DNA of 64,000 bases, from positions 5,208,001 to 5,272,000 of the forward strand of contig JAJQJQ010000010.1 in NCBI GenBank assembly GCA_028622995.1. The letters run 5' to 3'. Origin of the DNA: Panagrolaimus kolymaensis (taxonomy: Eukaryota > Nematoda > Chromadorea > Rhabditida > Panagrolaimidae). This document shows positions 36,396 through 47,283 of this stretch, piece by piece (position 1 is the first letter of the stretch; every line of letters begins with the position of its first letter). The translations under genes were made by a program, and so were the position numbers. Under the pieces are notes generated by a model, which was not told the origin of the DNA, searched no databases, and saw nothing but the letters and a program-made list of their open reading frames with translations.

Positions 36396-38300
36396 TTTTT
36401 GAGAGTCAAGTTTTATAAATTTAGTCTAAAAAAAAGTCAAAATTAAAACATAAAAAAATGAAAGTGTTAAAAAAAATAGCGACAAAAAATAAATCTATCT
36501 TTTTGACAGGTCAATGCGAACACTAAAGTAACTAACTTTCTACGGAAGTCTTAAAGTCTCGATCGAATAAGGATCACACAATAGGCGGGATGAGCAAAAT
36601 TTTGTGGTAGGCAATATAAAAAAATAATTGAAAACGATCGGGCAACGACGTCGACGACAAAAAAGGAGAAAGAAAGGATGAGAGCATCAACCACGTTGAT
36701 GAATAATTCCGCGAGATGAAATAAAAAACCTCTCTTCTCTTTTTATCCTCCTCTAACTATAACTACTACTACCAATTATTCAATTCAATTGGGGGATGAC
36801 GACGCTAACTACCTTTTTTGAGCTGACCTTAGTCTCGTAGTAGTATGTTTTTTTTTAAATCGAAAAAAAGTACAATAAAAAAATAGCGGAACAAATTTTA
36901 TTTTACTGAAAAAGGAGATGAGGCGAGATATGACTCATATTCCGTTTTTGGGATTATCATTTTTCAAATAACTAACTAACTATATAGGTACTTTATTAAA
37001 CTTTTTTAAAAAGTAAAAGCGAATGAGTAAGTAAATTTTGAGAGAGATGTTTATATAGTTTTTTACTTTTGTAGTGTTTATTTACATGTTTAATTCCATT
37101 CTAACGTTTTTTTTAAGAACGCGGTCATTTTGCTTACAAAAAAAATGTGGGTGTTCAAACAAGCTAGTCATTACAATTTGTATGACGCGAGAAGCGTTTA
37201 GGTAAAAATTCCAATGACAACAAAGTCATTTTTTGTTTGTTTAATGATAAAAATGAACTTTGTTGTCGACGACGCCCAGTCACTTCAAGGGCTAAAACAG
37301 TTTAACCTTCGTGTACTTACTATTCTTTTTTATGTAACTATAAAAATAAATAAAAGTTAAAAATTGCGCGAAAAAAAGACTCATTTCAATGAGATGGTCG
37401 TCGTGCAATGTTTGCTATTGCAAGAAAGAAGATTTCCGCATTAGAATTATTACCACGAAAAAAATATGAAAGAAAGAAAGTGTCTATAATCCATAGACAA
37501 TTAACGACGGACAATTGACCATCACTCTCGCTCTTTTTAATAAAAAAAACTTGGATAAAGAAAAAAAGCTACCTTAAATATAAAAAACTTAACCAAAAAT
37601 AAAATTAAGAAAATAAAAAATGGGTTATCAAAAAAGTGAAAATCACAACGTTGACTTTTTTAAATGCTTCTTTAACTTTTATTCTGATGTGAGACAAAGT
37701 TTTCACTTTCTCCTAGACTAGTTTTTTCTTCTTCTGTATCTGTAACTAACACCAACATGTCATGAACAATTTTCTTTTCATCTTTTTAGATGTCATAATG
37801 CGAGTCATTCTTTATTCTTATTTGGAAGATGATTTTTGTGGCAAGTAATAACTTGCTTTTAGTCATTGTTGTATAAAGAAAGCAAGAAAGCATATTAAAC
37901 TCAACCTTTCGTGTGACCTTGGAAAGAAAAAAAAGTTAAAGTTGATACAATAAAATAGGAATTCATAAAAATGGCGGAAAATTATTTTTGAATCGACTTT
38001 AGAAGAATTGATTTTAAGAAAGCCCATTCAGTTACAACTGCTTTAGAAATGGTTGTTATGCTTGCATATGGAATGTTAGAATTGTTGTTATTGATAAGGG
38101 GAAAAATTATTAGTTTTTGAGTTAAGGATGATAAAACTAATCTTAAAAGATAAAGTAAGTAATATTTGGCAAGCAATATTTATTCAAGCAAAAGAAAAAA
38201 AAGAAACAAAAGAAGCTCAGAAAATGTACAAAATACAATCACAATAACAACACAAAACATAAATAGTAAAACAACAAACAAAAAAGAAAGAAACAAAAAA
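36396..38300. other. Intergenic region upstream of the astacin gene
   Basis: 1.9 kb of AT-rich DNA, probably including the astacin promoter next to 36400 and the 3' end of the F-box-like gene near 38300. Open frames are short and low-complexity. Nothing else is recognised. Confidence 0.5.
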
Positions 38301-39050
38301 TCAGATAGTAGAAATTCGAACATCGGATGAATGAAAAGTGATTGAAAGCTTTGGATATTTTTGGCTGTAAATAAGAACATGTCGTCGATCATCTTCATAT
38401 TCAAGGCAACTTTCTAATCGAACGCTAAAAAATATACAAAAGGTTAGATACAAGAAGCAAACAATAAAAGGAATGGTTAGAAGAAATAAGCAACAGCAAA
38501 AGAAAACAAGAAAGCTAAAAAGGTAAACTTACTCAACATGATCCATCTTTGATAAACATTGAAGTAATTCGTTCAAATATTTGCAAAGTTGGACAAACCA
38601 AACTTTTCCACGAAAATTGAAATTTCTTATTTTGAGATTCACCAGTTCAATAAGAGCTTTAGCTTCAGCATGAGAAACAGAAACATCAATATCATGGATA
38701 TGAGCAGGAAGTTTATAAACAATTTGCAGAGATAATGGCACAGAAAAATGAGTAAGTTTGATTGAATATAAAGTTTCACATTCTTCCAGATTTTCTCCAT
38801 CTTCATTTCCACCATAATCAGCTTCAGAAACAGCAAGTTTGGAATGAATTGGAAAACGATCAAAATATTCATCAGGTAAATACATAATTCGCTTCTTTGT
38901 ATTCTTTGAAACACGATTGACGAGATTGGAGGAGAATCGATTACATCTTGCAATATCCAGCGTAGTTTTCACATCAGCAATTTCAATAAATCTTCTTTGA
39001 ATCACCCATGGAAGTTCAGAAAAATTGAAAGTTTGTTCATTCTTTGACAT
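38301..39050 (-). CDS. Putative nematode F-box-like protein
   Basis: Predicted 213 aa in two minus-strand exons, 39050-38533 and 38424-38301, joined in frame. The N-terminal 40 residues (FSELPWVIQRRFIEIADVKTTLDIARCNRF) resemble a worm F-box: a LP start, hydrophobic helices and a late Arg-Cys-Asn. The rest has no motif I recognise. F-box proteins bring substrates to SCF ubiquitin ligases, and nematodes have large, fast-evolving families. The match is short and could be wrong. The open frame, clean splice sites and non-repetitive composition support a real gene. Confidence 0.55.
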
Positions 39051-40074
39051 TTTTGAAAAGTTATAAACAATAGAAGAATGAATATCAGTAAACGATTATT
39101 GAGAACAAAAAGAAGCTGGAAAGAAGAATGAGAAAAAGTGAAGAATGAAAAATGATTGCAAAAATAATGGTTTGTTTGTTTTGGTTGAAGATGCCAAAAA
39201 TATTTGCTTTTCCTTTGACCTAAAAGTCTTCTGGGCATCTTTTATAAAAATGGCGCATCAAGGATTTCGTCTTTTTCTTTGAAAACAAAAATTTTACTTT
39301 CTTTGAAATCAACGATGAATTCCAATAAACAAACTTCAATAAAAACAAACCTACGAAAGATTAAGAGCGAAATGAATCAAAAGAAAAAATTGCTTTTGTA
39401 AAACCAACCTTGTCCACATCTAAAGATCTTTGTAAACGAGCATCAAGTTTCTCGAAGAATGTGCACAAACAGCATAGATAGTTTCAAAAATCAGCTAAAA
39501 AGTTTGAGATTCAAAGGAAGTTGATTGGATCAGGATTAACCAATAATTTTGACTCGGTTGTTGTTTTACTTCTTCCATAGTAATCCAAGAGAATTTCACG
39601 CATCTGAAAAAAAGTTCTGTTAGGTTTTGAAAAATAAGAAGATAAACATACTAGTCGTTGTTCTTTTGGTCTTGCGTTTTACATACGTAAACTAAATTTG
39701 GGAGAAAGTAAACCAAAGTTCTTGTTGAACCAGAGCTAAAGTTATGAAAATTCACTAAAATCCATGCTGCTTTTACATTGATAGTGAAACATGAATGTAA
39801 CAAAAGGATAATGATCAATATTTGAGTCATCTCAAAAGCATTGAAGGGCTAATACAGTTGTTAACGAAAAAGAAAAAGCTAACACATAGAAAGGCTTATA
39901 TTCGAACAGATTGTAACTTAACTCAACAAGATTTCTCTTAGACTATTAACCCTGATAATCAAGAATCCAACAAGAAATAAAGAAGAAATTTATTCAAAAC
40001 AAAAACATGTAAAAGAAACAACGAAGAAAATAAATTAACAGGAAACATGTTTTGATGAGGAGGTGACGATTCTT
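39051..40074. other. Intergenic region between the F-box-like and histone H4 genes
   Basis: Mostly AT-rich. On the minus strand, between about 39610 and 39400, there are exon-like pieces: an acceptor TTTTTTTCAG followed by ATGCGTGAAATTCTC with a 30-residue frame, and a second acceptor before a 22-residue frame. They do not join into a longer protein and may be the remains of a decayed gene. The H4 polyadenylation signal lies near 39990. Confidence 0.35.
39989..39994 (-). terminator. AATAAA polyadenylation signal of the histone H4 gene
   Basis: AATAAA on the minus strand about 80 nt after the H4 stop. No histone 3' stem-loop (GGCYCTTTTCAGRGCC-like) is visible between the stop and this signal, so the message is probably polyadenylated. 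Confidence 0.55.
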
Positions 40075-40497
40075 CTATCCACCGAAACCATAGAGAGTCT
40101 TTCCTTGACGTTTGAGAGCATAGATGACATCCATCGCAGTGACAGTCTTGCGTTTAGCATGTTCACAGTAGGTAACGGAATCACGGATGATATTTTCGAG
40201 GAAGGTTTTGAGGACGCTTCGAGTTTCTTCATAGATGAGACCGGAGATTCTTTTGACTCCACCACGACGAGCAAGACGGCGAATGGCTGGTTTGGTGATA
40301 CCTGAAAATGGAAAGAGCAATAAAACAAAAGATACAAAAGAATAAATAAGCTTACCAAGGATGTTATCACGAAGAATTTTGCGATGACGTTTAGCTCCAC
40401 CTTTGCCTAAGCCTGAACAACGAAAAGGTTAAATAACTCGAAGAGATAAATAACAAATAAAATAATTACCTTTACCACCTTTGCCACGACCAGTCAT
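40075..40497 (-). CDS. Histone H4 variant with two introns
   Basis: 103 aa in three minus-strand exons: 40497-40470, 40412-40356, 40301-40075. The sequence aligns to canonical H4 over its full length without gaps (GRGKGGKG at the start, [12 protein letters not shown] at the end). All tail lysines (5, 8, 12, 16, 20) and Arg3 are kept. Against the usual animal H4 I count ten changes: S1T, V21I, Q27L, G56S, V60T, V65I, A69S, T73C, V87I and R95K (T73C occurs in C. elegans H4 too, from memory). Two introns, a polyadenylation signal and the lack of the histone stem-loop all point to a replication-independent gene. H4 pairs with H3 in the nucleosome core. No other histone gene is nearby. Confidence 0.97.
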
Positions 40498-41153
40498 GAT
40501 GATGCAGGAGATTCAAGGATCAAGGTTGAAACGAGATTCACTGTTGAAAGTTGAGATAGAAGAAGACAGGAGAAAGACGTTTTCAGAAAACTAAAAAGTT
40601 TGCAACTGAAGAAAAAGAATGAAAGGTTTGCAAAAAAAAAGGAAGAAGCAACAAAAAAAGTTCGCGCCTAAAAATTTGACATTCAGTAAGAAAGTAGCTG
40701 CAAGAGCCCGAACATGCGGGAAGTTTAAAAACGATTTGAAAGCAAAAAAAGAAAGAAGGAAGAAATTTAGCTTCCAAAGTTTGAATATTTTGCAAAAAGA
40801 GTTTTCAAAACAAAATTTTTTTTTTGAATTACAACGTATCATTTTCCTTCAACATTTTTTTCCATTTATAATTTTCTATGACGTCAAAAAATGGAGAAGA
40901 AGAAACAACAACAAAATTGACAAATCACATTTCTCGATTTCGGTGAAAGATTTGAGTAAAAGCTTAGCGAAGCATATTAATTTTTACCACAAAAACTAAT
41001 GCAAAAGATGAAAAACTGAGGATTAACTTACAAAATGGGAAGAAAAAAGGAAGCAAAGAAGAAATGAGATGGCAATAAAAAAAGGGAAAAGAATTTCTGA
41101 GTTATAATAAGAAAAAAGTGGCATTGGAGTTTGTTTGTCGATGATTGAAAAAG
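40498..41153. promoter_or_regulatory. Divergent upstream region of histone H4 and the gustatory-receptor-like gene
   Basis: 656 bp between two start codons facing away from each other, so promoter elements for both should be here. It is purine-rich on the plus strand. No clear TATA box or other known site is seen, and the open frames are Lys-rich chance frames. Confidence 0.4.
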
Positions 41154-42639
41154 ATGCCATTTTTGGAACTTAATTTTTCAACTTATGAAGCTGCATTAGC
41201 ATTACAAACAAGCTTAAGTCAGCAGGTAGACTAAACTATCCGTGAAATTTTTGGTTTCATTTTTTAATCAAAATCTTTTTTAGTTATCGATTCTTGGAAA
41301 ATATTCTAAACTTTTTGGAAGTCTTATTTGTGTGAAGCGTCGTCGACGACCTCCAAGAAAATGGATTGGAAAAATTGGCTACACTCTTCATTGTTTTATT
41401 CTAATAATTTTAGGCTTCATTTTTATTACATCCGTGATTATTGAATTGATTCAAACAGCATCGAGTCAATTATCGATAATTAAAATTATTCTTTTAATAA
41501 CGCGTTTACAATCTTTATTTGCATTTATTTGTGTTTTTACTTGGTTTTGGAATAATGGTGACATCCAACTTCAAGAAAACATCCTCAATTCTTCAAATGG
41601 AATTGGTATTGTCAAACATCGAAAAAGTCTTATTTTTGTTAATGTATGCTTTTTAGGAAACTAACTTAGAGCATAATGAGAGTCGAGAAATTTCAGAAAA
41701 GTGCGGTACTTTATGGCTTTGTTCGAGTGATGTTATATGTTTCCATTTATGCTTATTTCCAATATTTGGATAAACCCATAATCATTTTCCCCAATTTTGA
41801 TGATTTGGAAATTGATCCATTTTTAACTCCCACTTTTCTTATAATCGTATTATTTCACTTTGTTGCATTCCCAATTTTTTATTCAATTCTTTCTTATTCC
41901 CTTCTTTCAATTTTGGCTGAATTTGATGGATTGGTTGATGATTTCGATAATGATGAAAATAACAATCAATTACCTGTTATTCGCCATTATTTGTTTGCAC
42001 ATTCTCAAATTATTGAAGTATTTCAGCTGTTTAAATCATGTTTCAGGTAATCGGTTTAAAACATGGTTCCCTGATTTATCTAAACAAATTCCATTTTGTG
42101 ATTACTTTATAATTTTAAAAGTTGAAGGACTTGTTCTGTAATCATGTTTTCATTTTAGCAATTATTTTTCTGGCTTTTTCCTATCATCACTATTTTCCAT
42201 TTGTATTTCAATCATCCTCAAAGGATTTCATAATTACGGCATCATACAATATTCATTATTTACACTTTTAATTTTGGATCACATTTTTGTTCTCATATTT
42301 GTGTTTGCTTTATCCATCAAAGCCAATGAGAAAGTTACTGCATTTGGGTATCGGTTGTTGCAGTTAGTGACTTCAAGTACAATGTTGCATGAAGAGGTAA
42401 CAAAATCACTAACATAAAGTTTATAAAAACAGTTTTAAGATTCCATCCATTGTTATTGGATATGTTAAGCTAATCAATAGAAAACCAAGCAATTCAATAA
42501 GCCTTTTCTCGATTCAAATGATTGACAGAAAACTCGCTTTCAATGTGAGAAAAAGCAAAACTAATAAACTCCAAATAATTTCATACATTTACAGGTTTTT
42601 TGTGCCATCACTTTTCTAATGCTTTTACGATACATCTAA
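41154..42639 (+). CDS. Gustatory-receptor-like seven-transmembrane chemoreceptor
   Basis: Predicted 389 aa. Exons: 41154-41225, 41284-41643, 41697-42046, 42159-42396, 42440-42544, 42595-42639. Six to seven hydrophobic segments are evident (for example YTLHCFILIILGFIFITSVI, FLIIVLFHFVAFPIFYSILS, SLFTLLILDHIFVLIFVFAL). A short N-terminus is followed by a basic stretch (KRRRRPPRKW). The C-terminus, SIQMIDRKLAFNVFCAITFL, resembles the TM7 signature of invertebrate Gr proteins and their nematode relatives (gur, egl-47, lite-1 and the DUF267 group). These are ion-channel-like sensors with an intracellular N-terminus; the ligand is unknown. No G-protein-receptor motif (DRY, NPxxY) is present. Confidence 0.65.
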
Positions 42640-42749
42640 GAAATCAAAAGAAAACACCCAACAAAATTATAGCATTTATTATGGAATAAACTTTCAACGT
42701 TAACAACAATTCAAACAATAACAAATTATAAAATCAATACATTAATAAA

Positions 42750-43877
42750 TCAAAAATTATGACATGGTTTTTCGAGACCATCATCTTTTTTACGAAGGCA
42801 AGCGATACGATATGATGGATTTGTAGGAAGTTGAATAGGCGGCACCGAACATTTACTAGTTTGAAATCCTTCAGGCATCTCAGGATAATTTGCATCAGCA
42901 TCGTATTTGGAAACACCACAAACAACAAAGTCAACATGAAACGATGAAGGAACAGAAGTGATGGAACGAGCAAGTTGATAAAAATGTTCTTTTGCTTCTT
43001 CTGAATTCCTTTGAGTTGAATCAAGAGTAAAACGTTTACACACCAAGAAAGCTTCTAGAAAAAATCAAATACATCAATATCAGTATCATTACTAAAATCA
43101 CCATACCACAGCTGCTTTGTCGACAAGTTCTTGGTTTAGCATAAATAACAGACTCGAAAAATTGTGAAATTCTATAAGCAAGCAAATTTGATTCTTTACC
43201 ACGGAAAACCTAAAACAATAAGCTATTATTCATTAAAGCGTAATAGAAAGCAAGCTAACCTTAACAACAAAAGTTCCATCTTTTTTAAGAATATGAGTAG
43301 CTAAATGTAAAGCTACTAATGCAAGATCAGCTTGATAATATCCATCTTCAGATGCATTTCCTAAAGCTAAAAAGCCTTGGATTTTCATAATTCATAGAGT
43401 AGCATTAACGATTTACCATCAGGAGCTCCATCAGACACAACGAGATCAACTTTCATATCACCAAAGAACTTAATGATATCCAAATGCAATGTTGACTAAA
43501 ACACAAGCAATAAGTATGAATAAAGTGTAAAAAGTAACTTACATCAGTGATATCACGAACCCAAAATTCTGCTCCTTCTATTGGATGCATAGGTTGAATA
43601 TCAATTCCAAGCACAGGCATATTAGAACCAGATTTTTGAATATGTTGAGTTAAAACTTGTGAAAATCCACCAGGTGAAGCACATAAATCAACAGCAGATT
43701 GAACTCCTTAAAATAAAACAACATTAATTTATTCAAATACAAAATAAAATACAAACCATGAAGAATTTCTAATTTTTCATTTATTTGAAGAAGTTTTAAC
43801 GCACTTCTTGAGCGATATCCCATAGATTTAGCAACCAAGTAATAAATATCACGTTTCTCACGCTGTATGAGACCCAT
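42750..43877 (-). CDS. FTSJ1: FTSJ1/TRM7-type tRNA 2'-O-ribose methyltransferase
   Basis: Predicted 292 aa in six minus-strand exons: 43877-43757, 43706-43543, 43495-43417, 43366-43260, 43209-43107, 43054-42750. It starts with KRDIYYLVAKSMGYRSRSAL, then the SAM-binding loop VDLCASPGGFSQVL, then VVSDGAPD, TFVVKVFRGK and SSCEAF. These supply the K-D-K-E catalytic tetrad of RrmJ-like enzymes. TRM7/FTSJ1 methylates ribose at positions 32 and 34 of the tRNA anticodon loop in the cytoplasm with partner proteins. The short first helix and lack of a presequence favour FTSJ1 over mitochondrial MRM2. A C-terminal extension of about 70 residues is not part of the catalytic fold. ATG 43877 is the only start before the conserved region. 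Confidence 0.85.
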
Positions 43878-44191
43878 GATGATGGAAAGTTTTAACAATA
43901 AAACAAGGAGCTAAAAAGTTGATATCAAATCACGATAAAAATGCTGAAGTAAAACTTTTGCTGAACCAAAAAACAACATGGCGAAGCAGGCACGATACGC
44001 CACACTTGTGTTGCTAAAAGCTGCGATTGTTTTTTTTTATTTCAACAAAGTTTTTTTGTTTGATTTTGATCTCCATCACATTTATCTGTTTTACTGTTAC
44101 TAAGGTTCAAGAATGTTGTTTATGTTTTCACAAACTATTAAAAACAATACTTTATAATAAATTAAACAAAAAAATTTATAACAATTCACAA
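43878..44191. other. Intergenic region between the methyltransferase and the peptide precursor
   Basis: 314 bp holding the methyltransferase promoter side and the 3' end of the peptide gene, both on the minus strand. It is AT-rich. No further motif is recognised. Confidence 0.4.
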
Positions 44192-45090
44192 TTACTTTTT
44201 TCCATAATATCCTAATGCTGCAAGATTGTAAAATTGGCGCTCTGAAAAAAAAGTTGTTTTAAAAGTGTTTTAAAGTTTTTACAAAAAGGTAGCTTACGAT
44301 GATAATAAGGTGTTCGTTCAATTGGATATGACCATTCAACATTTTCATATTCTCGAGGATAGAAAAATTGTAAGCGTGGATTTAATTGATAAAAGCGATG
44401 CATTTTATCATATGGATAATGTTGGAAGAAATATCCAACTCGACGAACAGCATATGGAGGAATTGTTGGAGAAGTTATGGGGAGTTGAGTTGTCAATTCT
44501 CTTGGAGGATATCCTTGATTAGGTCTTGGTGTCATGTATGTTGGCAAAATTGGTCTGAATGTAACGGGTCGTAATTTTTTATTCGCTCTATTTTCAACGG
44601 GTTTATTATTGAAGTCAGAATAATCATCGCTGTTTGCTAACACTGAATTTGGTTTATCACTGTTACGATTTTCATCGCCAACTTCATCAACCAAAAATCT
44701 ATTTGATTGTCGTTTCATTATTGTCTTTTTATCTGCAAAAGATGAAACATTAGTTTTAAAAAAGGATTCAAGATTCCTTGCAAAATCGAGACAAGTTTTA
44801 AAAAAGATTTTAAGCCTAAAACTAAAAATAAAATTTCAAAGAAAAGGCATAAGTCAAAATGTGCCATATCCAACTACCAAAAAAGAAAGCTTTGACGTCA
44901 AAGCAAAGATTCTTTTTTTCTGTCATCTTCCGCTTTTATTTTCAACTCCAAATCTTCCAAAGCTATTAAAACACAATTTTATAAATAAGAAAATAATTAA
45001 CTAACTTTCAATTTTCAATGATGGTGATCGAACAAAATCACATGTTGCTCCTAAAATTAAAGTTGACCAAACAAAAAGTGAAAGTAGCAT
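44192..45090 (-). CDS. Secreted protein, candidate amidated neuropeptide precursor
   Basis: Predicted 189 aa in three minus-strand exons: 45090-45006, 44732-44298, 44241-44192. A clear signal peptide (MLLSLFVWSTLILGATC) is followed by KKTIMKR, a dibasic processing site, then an acidic spacer and a Pro/Tyr-rich region. The last exon ends the protein with QFYNLAALGYYGKK. A C-terminal Gly-Lys-Lys is the classic signal for prohormone cleavage and amidation, giving a peptide ending in LGYY-amide, perhaps with an N-terminal pyroglutamate after the preceding Arg. I do not recognise the family. Alternatively it is an ordinary secreted or cuticle-associated protein with a chance GKK end. Confidence 0.6.
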
Positions 45091-45707
45091 ATTTGATTAA
45101 CTGATATTTTGATAAGCAATTTGATTTCACTTTTATGCAAGGCTTTTAAGCATCCTTTTTTAATCTCGCATATGCCCAATTTCCGCCTTTTTGGTTGGTT
45201 GATTAAAAACAGGTTGTTTTAAAAACTGGTGTTAACAAAAAGAAGATGCGCTCTGCTCTTGCAATCATACATATATCATGGGGTGAATCTTCTTCTTTTT
45301 TATTTTATTATTATCATCATTGCTTTATTTTGAAAAATATTATTATTCAAGAGAAATGAAGAAATTTGATTCAATAATTATAGAAATTCTATAAAAAGGA
45401 TTTCTTCTTTTTATTATTATTAAAATATGTTTGCATTGTTTTTATAGTACTTAAAAATTTGACGCCTTTTTTCCATGGCGTAGGAGTTAGAAGAAAAGTA
45501 AGGCACAAAAAAAAGATGAAGGAAGAAGCACCAAAACAGCCCAAAACAAAATAAAAAACTATCTTGTTACTCCTGCATCCGGAAAGGAAAGGTGTAAGAC
45601 GTCAAAAGTTCAGTATATTATTAAACTCAATGGAATAGTTTCGAGTCATTTTAAAACAAAATTTTATATCTTCGAGGATTAACTCTCTTCCAATAATTCC
45701 TTTAATT
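45091..45707. promoter_or_regulatory. Divergent upstream region of the peptide precursor and saposin-like genes
   Basis: 617 bp between two start codons that face away from each other. It is AT-rich with mixed A/T runs, and no specific site is recognised. Confidence 0.4.
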
Positions 45708-46490
45708 ATGCAGTCTTATATAATTAAAGCTTCTTGGATTTTTTTATTTGTTGCACTTTTTGCAGGTTAGTTTTTTTTAATAAAAAATACATATTTTTGA
45801 AATTTTGATTATTTGTTGCATATTTAATAAATCTGGTTTTTGTGGTTATAAACAAATTTGCATCGTCGAATATGCAATTTTTTGTTTGTTTGTTAAACTG
45901 TAGAGTATCTTGCCAAAAAAAAAGGAACTTCCTGAAAAAACCTCCAACTTAAAATATAGCAAAAAAGCAACCAAGAAGTATTTAACTTCCTTCCAAAAAC
46001 TTGTATAAACAAATAACATAGGTAGTCCCAAAATTTGAACACCTATTACCACGTCATAGTTGACCAAAATTTGTGCAAACATTTAAGCCAAAATTGATGA
46101 CCTCATTTTCTGCTTCCCTTACACATCATATTTTTAGTTAACCATATACAAGCCAATGACAGTATCATGTCTTGCGTCCTTTGTGAAATGGTGGCTGAAT
46201 CTGTAACTACTTCAACATCATCCACTCCAACTTCAGCTTTGTCATCAATGTACAGGTAAATAATAATTACATCTACCTAACCTTCAAAAAAAATTACCCT
46301 TATTTTTTTCTTCCTCTTTAAACCTTTTAAATAACATGTATGCCTTTTTAGACGTTGTGCTCAAATGGGATTAATGGAACCTGTTTGTGATCAACTTGTG
46401 GATGAACATGCAAGACAAATATTTGGTATGGCTCGAATTGGTGGTTCACCAAAAAATATTTGTAGAGAATTAAAACTTTGTGATCATTAA
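45708..46490 (+). CDS. Saposin-like secreted protein (SPP/caenopore type)
   Basis: Predicted 104 aa. Exons: 45708-45765, 46138-46255, 46352-46490. A signal peptide (KASWIFLFVALFAG) is followed by a single saposin B domain with six cysteines in the expected order: CVLC near the start, two central cysteines (RCAQMGLMEPVCDQL) and ICRELKLC at the end. The P/IC...LC closing motif is typical. Saposin-like proteins bind lipids; worm SPP proteins include gut-expressed antimicrobial members. The short loop of Ser/Thr in the first half is a variation. Function here is inferred from the fold only. Confidence 0.82.
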
Positions 46491-47283
46491 TTAATTAATA
46501 ATAATATTCTTGAAAATTTTTATTATATCCCTCAAACTTTTTTTTGAAAGTAATAACATTTACAAATAAAATTTTTTAAACGTTATGGAAATTTATTTGC
46601 ATATTTTTGAAATACATATTCAGTCAAACGAATAAAAGCATGATCGCATGAAATTACACGTTATTTATTCCGGATTTTTCTTTCTCAACATCTTGTATTA
46701 CAACACCATCTTTTCCATTTCTGCATCAACGATCGTTGTTGGGTTTCATCGTTTAGCATCTTCAAAAAAAAGACGAAGAGATAAACCACGATCGAGCATT
46801 GAAAGAAAAATAAGCGTTTATGAAAGAAAGGAAGAAAAAAAGGATTTCGCGCAATTCTAAAATAATTTTTAAATTGTGTTCATCAGCGCAATCATCCTCC
46901 CGCTTTGATTAAAGTCCACTTTGCTTTTGCTGCTGCTACCACTTTTTTCTCTCCTTGTTGTGCTGCTATTACAAGTACTAGTATTTGTGTTGTCCGAAGT
47001 CCGAAAAAAAAAACCCGCCTCAAAGATATATTTTATGGAATCAAAGTAATTCACGCGGCTGCGCGTCGTCAAAGACGAACTACTTCTTTCCTTCAAAACG
47101 TTTGATTTAGCCTTGTTTTTTTTCTTTTTTGCGTGCTGCTTTTTTTTCTTCTTTACCAATTAGCTGTTGTTTAATTGATTATATTAATTCAACTTTTTTT
47201 GGGATACACAATCACGTAATATTTAATTGTTGGATTTTTTATTCTTCAAAAATTGTAAAATTTATTGCTATCATCATTGCACA
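46491..47283. other. Intergenic region between the saposin-like and acyl-CoA dehydrogenase genes
   Basis: 793 bp. AATAAA near 46566 can end the saposin-like transcript. The segment 46740-47100 is less AT-rich, with Lys- and Ser-rich chance frames on both strands but no domain. Confidence 0.45.

Noticed and set aside
40063..40305. 80-aa frame on the plus strand opposite the histone gene
   Set aside because: It is the antisense shadow of the H4 coding exon.
44310..44574. Frames on the plus strand opposite the peptide precursor
   Set aside because: Antisense shadows of the spliced, signal-peptide-bearing minus-strand gene.
46869..47159. 96-aa Lys/Ser-rich frame on the minus strand
   Set aside because: Low complexity, overlapped by an open frame on the other strand; no domain.
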